Of a stretch of DNA of 7,606 bases, positions 1 through 6,295 are shown piece by piece. The stretch covers positions 2,021,010 to 2,028,615 of the forward strand of contig CP070840.1 in assembly GCA_020342025.1 (NCBI GenBank). Reading direction: 5' to 3'. Within the stretch, counting starts at the first letter, position 1. The number at the start of each line of letters is the position of its first letter. Both the position numbers and the translations under genes were made by a program. A model generated the notes under the pieces. It was not told where the DNA came from. It was given only the letters and a program-made list of their open reading frames with translations, and searched no databases. This stretch comes from Deltaproteobacteria bacterium. GTDB taxonomy: Bacteria > Desulfobacterota > DSM-4660 > Desulfatiglandales > HGW-15.

Positions 1-1240
1 GAGCATCATTTTTCCTCTCCTTGACCACATTTGGAATCAGGGCGCCGTAGTGATACCTGGCAATGGGTTCGTTATCAATGAGCCCTTCTATGGTTTCAAT
101 CATTTCATGAAAAGTCAGGAAATTCGCGTCTTCGGGTTCTTCGATTAGGCCCCTTCGATAGAGCCTCTTTCCACAGGCAATAATGGCATTCCGTAATGCG
201 GCGGTAGAACCCTGGTCAATGTAAAACCCATGGTCTTCCTGGAAGGCGTAGGCCCCCTGCGCCCCCTTGAGCAAACGCCGGAACTGTTTCTTTTCTTCAG
301 CATCTTTGAGCTTGCTCTCAAAATCTGAGATGGCTTTCTTCCGCTGGTCACGGGTTTCCTCCTTAGATTTTTTGAAATCCCATCCCGTGTCCATTCGTGC
401 ATAGTAGCCTTTGATCGTGTCTAAGACAGGTGTGGGATCTTCTCTCCAGGTGGGCGTTGTCACATCTAGGTGAGCGGCTACGACACGGTTTCCATAGATC
501 TCCAGAAAGCGATGGAACTTTTCCAACCAATCCTTGGCCGCCTCATTTTTACCCAGTTTCTCCAGAATCTTATTGCTTTCCGTGTTCAAAATAAGATCCT
601 TGAGGCCACGCTCTTCCGCAAACTTGGCGAGCCCCCACAGCTCTTCATCCGTTTGTGTGGCAATGCTTTCAAATCCCGTCAGCATGTTCACAAAATCTTT
701 TTCTTCCACTCCGCGTTTATTGCAGAAATCCTCAAAGGCGAAATAAACAGCATCTGCCGGATACATCATGCGGAAGTGGAGCTCCCAGTTTTTTCTATTC
801 AGTTTCTCCGCCCTTTTGAAGTGCTCTAACAGATGCGGCAGGATCAATTTGTCCGTATCCACCCCGTTCAGAGTGTCTAAATTTGATATCACTTCCTGGA
901 TCAACTTTTGATAATATTCATCCCAGTTATCTATGCAGTATTCAACCAATTTGCCGAACTCTTTCTCTCGCTCGCCAATCTCTTTGGGGTCATCGATCAG
1001 GGCAAAACCCAGATAGACTCTCCCTTTATGTATTTTCACATGACCTCCTTTTGAGGGCGGAAGTTTGGTCATCTCCGCAGCCACGTGGTATCCCCAGGCA
1101 TGATGTGCCTGGAGAGTAGTCATACCCATGGGAGATATGGCATAGGGCTGATGCAGATCATCCCTAAACCAGAAGATGGATTTGTCAAATTCTGTTTCCG
1201 GCCTCAGTGTCCTTAAAGACGATATGCTCCTGTCTATCAT
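1..1240 (-). CDS. PEP-utilising enzyme, phenylphosphate synthase alpha-like (3' end missing)
   Basis: An open frame of 413 codons runs without a stop to the left edge, so the C-terminus is missing. Visible blocks: FWFRDDLH at residues 23-30, PPSKGG at 61-66, GRVYL at 73-77, YGNRV at 249-253 followed by TWREDP at 264-269, EDHGFYIDQ at 335-343 and LIEEPEDANFLT at 365-376. The last two match the linker that precedes the swivelling phosphohistidine domain in PEP synthase and rifampin-phosphotransferase relatives. The N-terminal blocks resemble, from memory, the PpsA subunit of phenylphosphate synthase. Family knowledge: such proteins of about 550-650 residues carry a phosphorylated histidine and work with a separate ATP-grasp subunit. 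No ATP-grasp domain is present here, and the histidine motif should lie beyond the edge. Start: two ATGs lie at 1246 and 1240; the GGGGG at 1249-1253 is 8 bases from the second but only 2 from the first, so 1240 is preferred. Family confident, substrate unknown. Confidence 0.8.
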   Translation of the reverse strand, partial: MIDRSISSLRTLRPETEFDKSIFWFRDDLHQPYAISPMGMTTLQAHHAWGYHVAAEMTKLPPSKGGHVKIHKGRVYLGFALIDDPKEIGEREKEFGKLVEYCIDNWDEYYQKLIQEVISNLDTLNGVDTDKLILPHLLEHFKRAEKLNRKNWELHFRMMYPADAVYFAFEDFCNKRGVEEKDFVNMLTGFESIATQTDEELWGLAKFAEERGLKDLILNTESNKILEKLGKNEAAKDWLEKFHRFLEIYGNRVVAAHLDVTTPTWREDPTPVLDTIKGYYARMDTGWDFKKSKEETRDQRKKAISDFESKLKDAEEKKQFRRLLKGAQGAYAFQEDHGFYIDQGSTAALRNAIIACGKRLYRRGLIEEPEDANFLTFHEMIETIEGLIDNEPIARYHYGALIPNVVKERKNDA

Positions 1241-1248
1241 TTTCATAA

Positions 1249-1256
1249 CCCCCTTT
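1249..1256 (-). promoter_or_regulatory. Ribosome binding site deciding the PEP-enzyme start
   Basis: The minus strand reads AAAGGGGG here. It is followed by TT, then ATG at 1246, AAA and a second ATG at 1240. Normal Shine-Dalgarno spacing (about 5-9 bases) fits only the second ATG, which would give a protein two residues shorter than the longest possible one. Confidence 0.6.
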
Positions 1257-1349
1257 ATTTAATTTTTGAAAATTGTGTCGATTAATTAAAATATTAGGCC
1301 TTGGAATTAGTAAGGGTTTTGTGCCATCCACATGGAGTGATGGAGCAAT

Positions 1350-1364
1350 GCTTTACCCCTGCCA
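1350..1364 (-). promoter_or_regulatory. Weak sigma-54-like promoter candidate
   Basis: The minus strand reads TGGCAGGGGTAAAGC. The -24 half (TGGCA) is exact and the GG-to-GC spacing of 10 bases is correct for sigma-54. The -12 half is AAGC instead of TTGC, which is a serious mismatch. It lies about 110 bases upstream of the PEP-enzyme start, in the only sizeable gap before that gene. No enhancer-binding regulator gene is in the window. Treat as a candidate only. Confidence 0.2.
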
Positions 1365-1415
1365 AATGTCAAATAGATCCGCTCGAGGAAGACAAAACTT
1401 TGACGGCCCTAACCT

Positions 1416-1455
1416 CTCAACCACTAAACCACTCGACAACTCAACCACCCAACTT
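1416..1455. repeat. 8-base imperfect tandem repeat, five units
   Basis: Five consecutive 8-base units on the plus strand read CTCAACCA, CTAAACCA, CTCGACAA, CTCAACCA and CCCAACTT. Units 1 and 4 are identical; units 2 and 3 differ from them by one and two bases, and the fifth is more degenerate. The array is strongly strand-biased (almost no G on the plus strand) and ends exactly at the base before the livM stop codon. It forms no hairpin and is not part of any gene seen here. Confidence 0.7.
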
Positions 1456-2394
1456 TTACTGACGGCGAATGGGGAAAAGCTCGAATCCCAATTTCATCTG
1501 CAGTGTGCCCAAAATGCCTCTCGGGGCGAAAAAGATCACCCCAATGGTGATCGCGCCCAAGATAATCAGGTTATAACCCACATATTCGGAAAGGAATTGC
1601 TGCAAAAGTACAAATATGATGGCTCCAACGATCGGACCCCCTACAGTCCCAATGCCTCCAATAATTACGATAAAAAGTAATTTGACTGTCCAACCAATCC
1701 CAAAGGCCTCAAAGGGCTGGATGAATATGGTGTTCAAATATAATATACCCGCTCCTGCACCTGTAATAAACGCACTGATCAGAAAGCATGTAAGCTTGCA
1801 CCTGAAGATATTAACACCCAGGGCCTCTGAAGCCACATCATTATCCCGAATCGCCATGAGCGCCAGGCCGAGCTTTGAACGGAGGAGGAAATAGACGAGC
1901 CCAAGAGAGACGAGACAGATGATCACGGCCGCGTAATAGACAGAGACCATAGAGAGCCGGTAGGCGGGCTGGATAAACAGCCCCATGCCGTATCTCACGT
2001 AACCCCAGTTGCTGAAGCATATTCCCAAGGCCTCTGCTATGACCCAAGTCCCTATGGCAAAATAGACCCCTTTCATCCTGAAGACGGACATGGATATGCA
2101 TAGGGCAAGGATCACGGACACCATCCCACCAAACAGCACACTCAAAAAAATGGGTACCCCATAATAGAGAGAAAGGACGGCAAGTGTATATCCCCCCAGT
2201 CCAATAAACATTTGCTGCCCCAGCGAGACCATACCCGAATAGCCTGCCAGAAGATTCCACATGGAGGCCAGGGCCACATAGACACATATGAGCAGCAGGA
2301 CATTCACCACATAACGGGATGCCAAGTGGGGTAGGATCGCAAGAGCTGCCACCAGGAGCGTGAGCACGGCAAGACGGGTGCGATGGCCGGACAT
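1456..2394 (-). CDS. livM: Liv-type ABC transporter permease LivM
   Basis: A 312-residue inner-membrane permease, normal length for LivM. It pairs with LivH to form the channel of a HAAT-family importer. The protein is almost entirely hydrophobic helices from residue 8 to about 290. Family landmarks: GYSGMVSLGQ at 51-60 with GLGGY at 65-69; the cytoplasmic coupling loop AIRDNDVASEALGVN at 181-195 that docks on the ATPases; GGIGTVGGPIVGA at 246-258; and PRGILG at 291-296. The ATG at 2394 is preceded by GGAGGT lying inside the end of livH (spacing about 10 bases), and only 8 bases separate the two genes, so translation is probably coupled. The substrate cannot be deduced; livM describes the family, not proof of branched-chain amino acid transport. 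It is the last gene of the transporter set. Confidence 0.93.
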   Translation of the reverse strand: MSGHRTRLAVLTLLVAALAILPHLASRYVVNVLLLICVYVALASMWNLLAGYSGMVSLGQQMFIGLGGYTLAVLSLYYGVPIFLSVLFGGMVSVILALCISMSVFRMKGVYFAIGTWVIAEALGICFSNWGYVRYGMGLFIQPAYRLSMVSVYYAAVIICLVSLGLVYFLLRSKLGLALMAIRDNDVASEALGVNIFRCKLTCFLISAFITGAGAGILYLNTIFIQPFEAFGIGWTVKLLFIVIIGGIGTVGGPIVGAIIFVLLQQFLSEYVGYNLIILGAITIGVIFFAPRGILGTLQMKLGFELFPIRRQ

Positions 2395-2402
2395 GGCAAC
2401 AG

Positions 2403-3266
2403 CTACCTCCCTCCCAACAGGCCCTGAGGCCTTACAGTCAGCACCACGAGCAGGATAACGTAGCCGCTCAATAGCTGAAATCCCGGTCCGATGACGCGCC
2501 CACCCACCAACTGGGAAATACCCAGTATCATACCACCCAAGAAAGTGCCTGGGAGACTTCCCAGGCCACCGATGATGACGACACCAAACGCGATGATCAG
2601 GTACTGGGTGCCTGAATGGGGATAGAAGGTGAAGGTCATTCCGATGAGAACCCCGGATGTGGCGGCCGTCACTGCGGCGATGCCCATGGCCACGGCATAG
2701 ATCTTTTTGGGATTAATGCCCATCAATTTTGCCCCGGACAGATCCTCCGAAGAGGCATGGATGGCCCAGCCCAGATACGTCCTCTTCATGAACTGGTGGA
2801 GAAAACCCAAGACAAGAAGCCCGACCGCAAAATTGACCAGGTAGATCAACGGAATGTTAAATAGCCCCAATACATTGACGCTCTTAATCACCAACCCTGT
2901 CTTCAATGTGCGTGCATCCGGCGTGAAGATCAGCAACAGAGCGTTTTGCAGGATGATGGAAAGCCCAAAAGAGACCATGAGGAAAGGCTCCATCTGCTTT
3001 TGCATGACCCTGTTAAAAAGAAAAATCTGTATGGAATAACCGACCAGAAACATGAAAGGGAGAACGAGGAATAGGGTCAGCAAGGGATGCACGCCCAGCA
3101 GCTGCAAGACGACAAGGCTGAAATAGCTGGAAAGAATCATGTACTCCCCATGGGCCAAGTTCACCTGCCGCATGATTCCAAAGACCATGGACAGCCCTAT
3201 GCCAACGACCCCGTAGAGTCCCCCCAATAAGATGCCGTTAATAATCGGTTCTAAATATGCGGCCAT
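2403..3266 (-). CDS. livH: Liv-type ABC transporter permease LivH
   Basis: A 287-residue inner-membrane permease, the usual LivH length, partner of LivM. Recognisable blocks: the N-terminal helix with GILLGGLYGV at 11-20; NLAHGEY at 36-42, the LivH counterpart of the LivM 'SLG' block; the coupling loop ASSEDLSGAKLMGIN at 171-185; GGLGSLPGTFLGG at 233-245; and the C-terminal RPQGLLG at 279-285. The ATG at 3266 follows a purine-rich stretch (GAGGGAAGAGAGA) that is a modest ribosome binding site. An 82-base gap separates it from the upstream livF gene, larger than the other junctions within the transporter module apart from the one behind the binding protein. Substrate unknown; neighbouring catabolic genes argue for an organic or aromatic acid or amide as plausibly as for an amino acid. 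Confidence 0.93.
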   Translation of the reverse strand: MAAYLEPIINGILLGGLYGVVGIGLSMVFGIMRQVNLAHGEYMILSSYFSLVVLQLLGVHPLLTLFLVLPFMFLVGYSIQIFLFNRVMQKQMEPFLMVSFGLSIILQNALLLIFTPDARTLKTGLVIKSVNVLGLFNIPLIYLVNFAVGLLVLGFLHQFMKRTYLGWAIHASSEDLSGAKLMGINPKKIYAVAMGIAAVTAATSGVLIGMTFTFYPHSGTQYLIIAFGVVIIGGLGSLPGTFLGGMILGISQLVGGRVIGPGFQLLSGYVILLVVLTVRPQGLLGGR

Positions 3267-3284
3267 TCTCTCTTCCCTCGTTTC

Positions 3285-3311
3285 CTAGAATTACTAGAAT
3301 TAATAGAAGTA
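3285..3311. repeat. 9-base triple tandem repeat in the livF-livH gap
   Basis: Three adjacent 9-base units on the plus strand: CTAGAATTA, CTAGAATTA and ATAGAAGTA (two identical, the third with two changes). They lie 19 bases upstream of the livH start, in a short AT-rich spacer. No function can be assigned; slippage or a spacer-length effect on livH expression are both possible. Confidence 0.6.
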
Positions 3312-3348
3312 GCCGTTTCGGTTACGGAGGATAGAAAGGCGAGTGAAT

Positions 3349-4056
3349 CTAAAGACCAAAATATGCCTTTTTCACCGTTGCTTCTGTGAAGTGCCTTGGG
3401 CTTCCTTTTAATGTAATCTTCCCCTCTTGAAGGATATAAGCGTAATCAGCCACCTTGAGACTCCGCTTCACATCCTGTTCAACCAGGACCACCGTCATGC
3501 CCTCCTGATTCATTTGCCTGACGCTCTTGTAAAGTTCTTTTACCACAAGAGGACTCAGCCCTAATGAGAGCTCATCAAAGATGATAAAATGGGGCTTTGA
3601 CATGAGGGCCCTGCCAATGGAGAGCATCTGCTGCTCTCCGCCGCTCAGGTCCGTTCCTTTTTGGGTTATCCTCCCTTTGAGTGCCGGGAACAGCTTAAGC
3701 ACATTTTCAAGGCTATCATTCCTTGCCTTGCGGGCCCTGGACGTGTAAGACCCGATCAGGAGGTTCTCTCGAACCGTCAAGGCGGAGAAAATCTTTCGGC
3801 CCTCTGGAACCAAGGCCATACCCCGGGCTACAATCTCGTGGGATTCCAGGCCATCGATCCTTTCCCCGTCGAAATGGATTCTTCCGGAACCGGGTTTCAA
3901 GATGCCGGAGATGGTCTTAAGCAGGGTGGATTTCCCCGCACTGTTTGCGCCCATAAGGGAAACAACCTGGCGTTTTTCCACATCGAGCTCGATATTTGAT
4001 AGGGCCTGGAGCTCTCCGTAATACACATTCACATCCCTGATCTCGAGTATAGGCAT
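3349..4056 (-). CDS. livF: Liv-type ABC transporter ATPase LivF
   Basis: A 235-residue cytoplasmic ATPase of normal LivF length that pairs with LivG to power import. Walker A is GANSAGKST at 36-44, with serine at position 39 where glycine is usual. The Q-loop region has the LivF-typical VPEGRKIF at 83-90. The ABC signature LSGGEQQ at 137-143 is intact. Walker B with catalytic glutamate is IIFDE at 158-162 (D161, E162). The switch position is Q194 in LVEQ, glutamine in place of histidine being normal for LivF. It ends in YFGL, a common LivF terminus. The ATG at 4056 overlaps the livG stop by one base (TAATG) and GAGGAAG lies just upstream, so the two ATPases should be translated together. Assignment to LivF rather than LivG rests on length, VPEGR and the glutamine switch. 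Confidence 0.93.
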   Translation of the reverse strand: MPILEIRDVNVYYGELQALSNIELDVEKRQVVSLMGANSAGKSTLLKTISGILKPGSGRIHFDGERIDGLESHEIVARGMALVPEGRKIFSALTVRENLLIGSYTSRARKARNDSLENVLKLFPALKGRITQKGTDLSGGEQQMLSIGRALMSKPHFIIFDELSLGLSPLVVKELYKSVRQMNQEGMTVVLVEQDVKRSLKVADYAYILQEGKITLKGSPRHFTEATVKKAYFGL

Positions 4057-4781
4057 TAATCTTCCTCAGCCCCAAGGTAAATCCTCTGGACTTCCTCTGA
4101 TCTAAAGGCCTCTTCGGGTTTCCCGCAAAACAGGTTCCGGCCAAAGTTCATAACGAGTAACCGATCGGGTCCCTTTTGCATGGCCATGATGATGTGTTCC
4201 ACCCACAGTACAGTCACGCCGCCTTTTCGTACGGAGTGAATAATTCCCAGGACTTCCTCCACCTCTGTCTCGGCAAGACCCCCTGCCACTTCATCCACCA
4301 GAAGGAGAGCAGGATCTGTGGCGAGGGCCTTGGCCAGCTCCAGACGCTTCCTGTCTAGAAGGGGTAAAGCCCCTGCAATGGCATATCTCTTGGGCAGCAA
4401 CCCCGTCTTCTCCAGGATCTCTTCACACCTGTCCTTGGATTGATTATAACCCATGTTTGCGCCATAGATGGAGCCAACCAACAGGTTTTGCAAGACAGTC
4501 ATGTTGAGGAAGGGTTTAGGAATTTGGTAGGTGCGGGCTATGCCCATGCGGCATTTCTTATACGTGGGATCATAGGTCACATCCTTCCCCTCGAATATAA
4601 CCTCTCCCTTGTCAGGTCTGATTTCACCCGTGATGAGATTGAATGCGGTGGTTTTCCCTGCGCCGTTGGGCCCGATGATGCCCAATATCTCACGACGCTC
4701 CACTTCAAAGCTGAGATTGTGGACGGCTGCCACCTTGCCGAACGATTTGTGCAGTTTACTAATGGTGAGTATGGGGGCCAT
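4056..4781 (-). CDS. livG: Liv-type ABC transporter ATPase LivG
   Basis: A 241-residue cytoplasmic ATPase. Walker A GPNGAGKTT is at 37-45; the Q-loop is Q86 in ARTYQIPKPF; Walker B and catalytic glutamate are LLLVDE at 159-164; the switch histidine is H196 in WVEH. The C-terminus RIYLG matches the LivG family. The ABC signature is unusual: where LSYGQ-RRLE is expected, the protein has LPLLDRKRLELAKALA at 139-154, so the canonical serine and glycines are absent. Similar 'DRKRLE' variants exist in some LivG homologues as far as I recall, so this is probably a subfamily trait. The frame could open at a GTG at 4832, but that codon follows a stop directly and lacks a ribosome binding site. The ATG at 4781 gives the family-like beginning and has GGGAAG 5 bases upstream. 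It overlaps livF by one base. Confidence 0.92.
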   Translation of the reverse strand: MAPILTISKLHKSFGKVAAVHNLSFEVERREILGIIGPNGAGKTTAFNLITGEIRPDKGEVIFEGKDVTYDPTYKKCRMGIARTYQIPKPFLNMTVLQNLLVGSIYGANMGYNQSKDRCEEILEKTGLLPKRYAIAGALPLLDRKRLELAKALATDPALLLVDEVAGGLAETEVEEVLGIIHSVRKGGVTVLWVEHIIMAMQKGPDRLLVMNFGRNLFCGKPEEAFRSEEVQRIYLGAEED

Positions 4782-4895
4782 CCGCACTTCCCAACCTAAA
4801 GGGCAAGCCTGTTCCTTTGGACGAGTCGGCACTCAGGCCTATCTCGTTGAGGAGCCCGAACACCTCTCCTTGCCCCAATTCCCAGATTCATTGCT

Positions 4896-4929
4896 ACAGG
4901 CCCCTCCCAAGAGCTCGGGAAGGGCCCGC
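4896..4929 (-). promoter_or_regulatory. Stem-loop between the binding-protein gene and livG
   Basis: The arms GGCCCCTCCC (4899-4908) and GGGAAGGGCC (4917-4926) pair over 10 positions in minus-strand RNA with one G-U wobble and an 8-base loop. Outer G-U, C-G and G-U pairs can lengthen the stem to 13. It starts 8 bases after the binding-protein stop codon. No U-run follows, so it is not a standard intrinsic terminator. Known precedent: GC-rich hairpins after binding-protein genes in ABC operons protect the upstream mRNA, giving more binding protein than membrane parts. The same role is inferred here. Confidence 0.65.
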
Positions 4930-4936
4930 GGATCTT

Positions 4937-6226
4937 CTATTTAGTTATGGGGAAGACCATCTTCCCAGTGGTTGGAATATTGGAATGCTCCTTGTTGTAC
5001 GTTATCTGGAGATCCCACGGCCACTTCGTGCCTTTTACCCATTGGCCTCCAACCAATGGGGTCAAGGCAAAATTCTTTTCATTGAACTTGATGTGCCCCA
5101 CTATGGTATCGAGATCCGTTTCTGCCAGGGCCTTTCTGATCTTATCTGCCTTCAAAGAGCCTGCCCGTTTGAGGACATCGGCCGCCAGCTCAAAAGCGGC
5201 ATAATCAAAACCGAGCGGCTGGGTCCATTGTCTCTGAGTATCTTTCGTCCAGAGGTCGCCAAGTTCTCTGCTTGAATACCCTGTCAAAGAAGATTTGAAG
5301 GGATGAAAGGGTGTCCACCAGATCTCAGAGGTAAGACCGTTGGGGAGGTTACCGCCAATGGCCTCCACCGCGGCGGGGAACAGAATCGCCTTTCCGATGG
5401 TGGCAATCTTCGGAATGAAGTCCTGCTGGTGACATTGTCTCCAGGCAGTAGCCCAGTCGGGCGGGATGGGCACGCCTGTCAGGATTTCCACCTTTTCTTT
5501 TTTCCATGTGCTAATAAATCCACTGAAATCCTGCATGCCGTAAGGAAATCGTCCCACGTCCACCACCTTGTAACCCATCTCTTTGAGCTTCTTTCCAAAC
5601 TCGACGGCCCATACGGCGCCGTCCGGGTCATTGGGCCAGAAACCGCCTACCACTTTGTTGGTTCTGTCGGCGAATTCACCCCACATACCTGTAAAGACGG
5701 TAATGATATCCCCCAGTCCCCAGAAAAAATGGAAGGTCCATTTATATGGTCCTCCTGTCAGCCATGGCTCAATGGGAGCCACAGAGGAGATGCAGGGCAC
5801 CTGGTATCTTTCGCAGATGGCCCCGACGGGATTGACCGTGTCCGGCGTATGCAGGACGACCATGAGATCGATCTTGTCCTGCAAGATCAGCTTGGAGGCC
5901 ACCTCAGCAGCCTTTGTGGGGTTGCTTTCCGTATCCATGGCCTTGACCTTGATCGGAAGCTTCTTACCCAGTTCCTTGAGCATTATCCCACCATCTTTGT
6001 TGATCTCGGAAACGGCACGCTTATCCACCCAGGCAGACGTCTCGCCAAAGGGTGCGATAGGACCCGTCATTGGGGCTGGATGTCCGATCAGGATATAGTC
6101 CCTCTTTTCAGCCAAAACGTTTCGAGGCAGAAAACCTGTGCCAGCCGCAGCAATTCCCGCAGCGCCTACTGTTTTGATGAAGTCTCTCCTTGTTACGCCT
6201 TTTTGCCAAATTTTTGCCTTCCCCAT
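4937..6226 (-). CDS. ABC transporter substrate-binding protein, Tat-exported (periplasmic binding protein type 1)
   Basis: A 429-residue receptor that captures the substrate outside the membrane and delivers it to LivHM. The N-terminus has a twin-arginine signal: TRRDFIK at 12-18, a mildly hydrophobic Ala/Gly-rich stretch at 19-33, and a likely cleavage after VLA at 39. Export in folded form through Tat is therefore expected, and there is no lipobox cysteine. The mature part opens like the leucine-binding family: HPAPMTGPIAPFGE at 49-62, then D98-TESNPTKAAEVASKLI, the conserved 'D...np..a...a..li' block. Length fits the larger members of the family. The ATG at 6226 has an excellent GGAGGTGA at 6231-6238, the best ribosome binding site in the window, fitting the need for excess binding protein. 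It follows the amidohydrolase gene by 69 bases and precedes livG by 155. Ligand not predictable; family annotation would say branched-chain amino acid, context hints at an organic acid or amide. Confidence 0.9.
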   Translation of the reverse strand: MGKAKIWQKGVTRRDFIKTVGAAGIAAAGTGFLPRNVLAEKRDYILIGHPAPMTGPIAPFGETSAWVDKRAVSEINKDGGIMLKELGKKLPIKVKAMDTESNPTKAAEVASKLILQDKIDLMVVLHTPDTVNPVGAICERYQVPCISSVAPIEPWLTGGPYKWTFHFFWGLGDIITVFTGMWGEFADRTNKVVGGFWPNDPDGAVWAVEFGKKLKEMGYKVVDVGRFPYGMQDFSGFISTWKKEKVEILTGVPIPPDWATAWRQCHQQDFIPKIATIGKAILFPAAVEAIGGNLPNGLTSEIWWTPFHPFKSSLTGYSSRELGDLWTKDTQRQWTQPLGFDYAAFELAADVLKRAGSLKADKIRKALAETDLDTIVGHIKFNEKNFALTPLVGGQWVKGTKWPWDLQITYNKEHSNIPTTGKMVFPITK

Positions 6227-6230
6227 TCTT

Positions 6231-6238
6231 TCACCTCC
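6231..6238 (-). promoter_or_regulatory. Strong ribosome binding site of the binding-protein gene
   Basis: GGAGGTGA on the minus strand matches the anti-Shine-Dalgarno over its whole length, with 7 bases between GGAGG and the ATG at 6226. It is markedly better than the livG site (GGGAAG), consistent with the binding protein being made in excess over the ATPases and permeases. Confidence 0.75.
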
Positions 6239-6295
6239 ATTGAATGTGCCGAAAGTTTACACTTCCAACAGTTGACAGGTTTTAGGGTTAAAAGA

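Noticed and set aside
145..829. Several short frames on both strands within the left part
   Set aside because: All overlap the long PEP-enzyme reading frame, which continues unbroken to the edge and carries conserved family blocks.
1324..1343. Hairpin in the livM to PEP-enzyme gap as a terminator
   Set aside because: Only five base pairs with a 10-base loop and no T-run on either side; too weak to be a terminator.
1273..1680. Plus-strand open frame spanning the livM end and the gap
   Set aside because: Its second half is antisense to livM and the first half runs through the repeat and AT-rich leader; no recognisable protein and no ribosome binding site.
3313..3327. Small inverted repeat CCGT...ACGG between livF and livH
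   Set aside because: A four-pair stem with a 7-base loop and no U-run; expected by chance in a gap of this length.
4782..4832. 17-codon N-terminal extension of LivG from a GTG
   Set aside because: The GTG directly follows an in-frame stop, has no ribosome binding site, and the extension does not resemble LivG N-termini; the ATG at 4781 gives the family-like start.
6254..6285. Promoter in the 69-base gap before the binding-protein gene
   Set aside because: No convincing pair of -35 and -10 elements on the minus strand; the TTGACA there lies on the plus strand, facing the wrong way.
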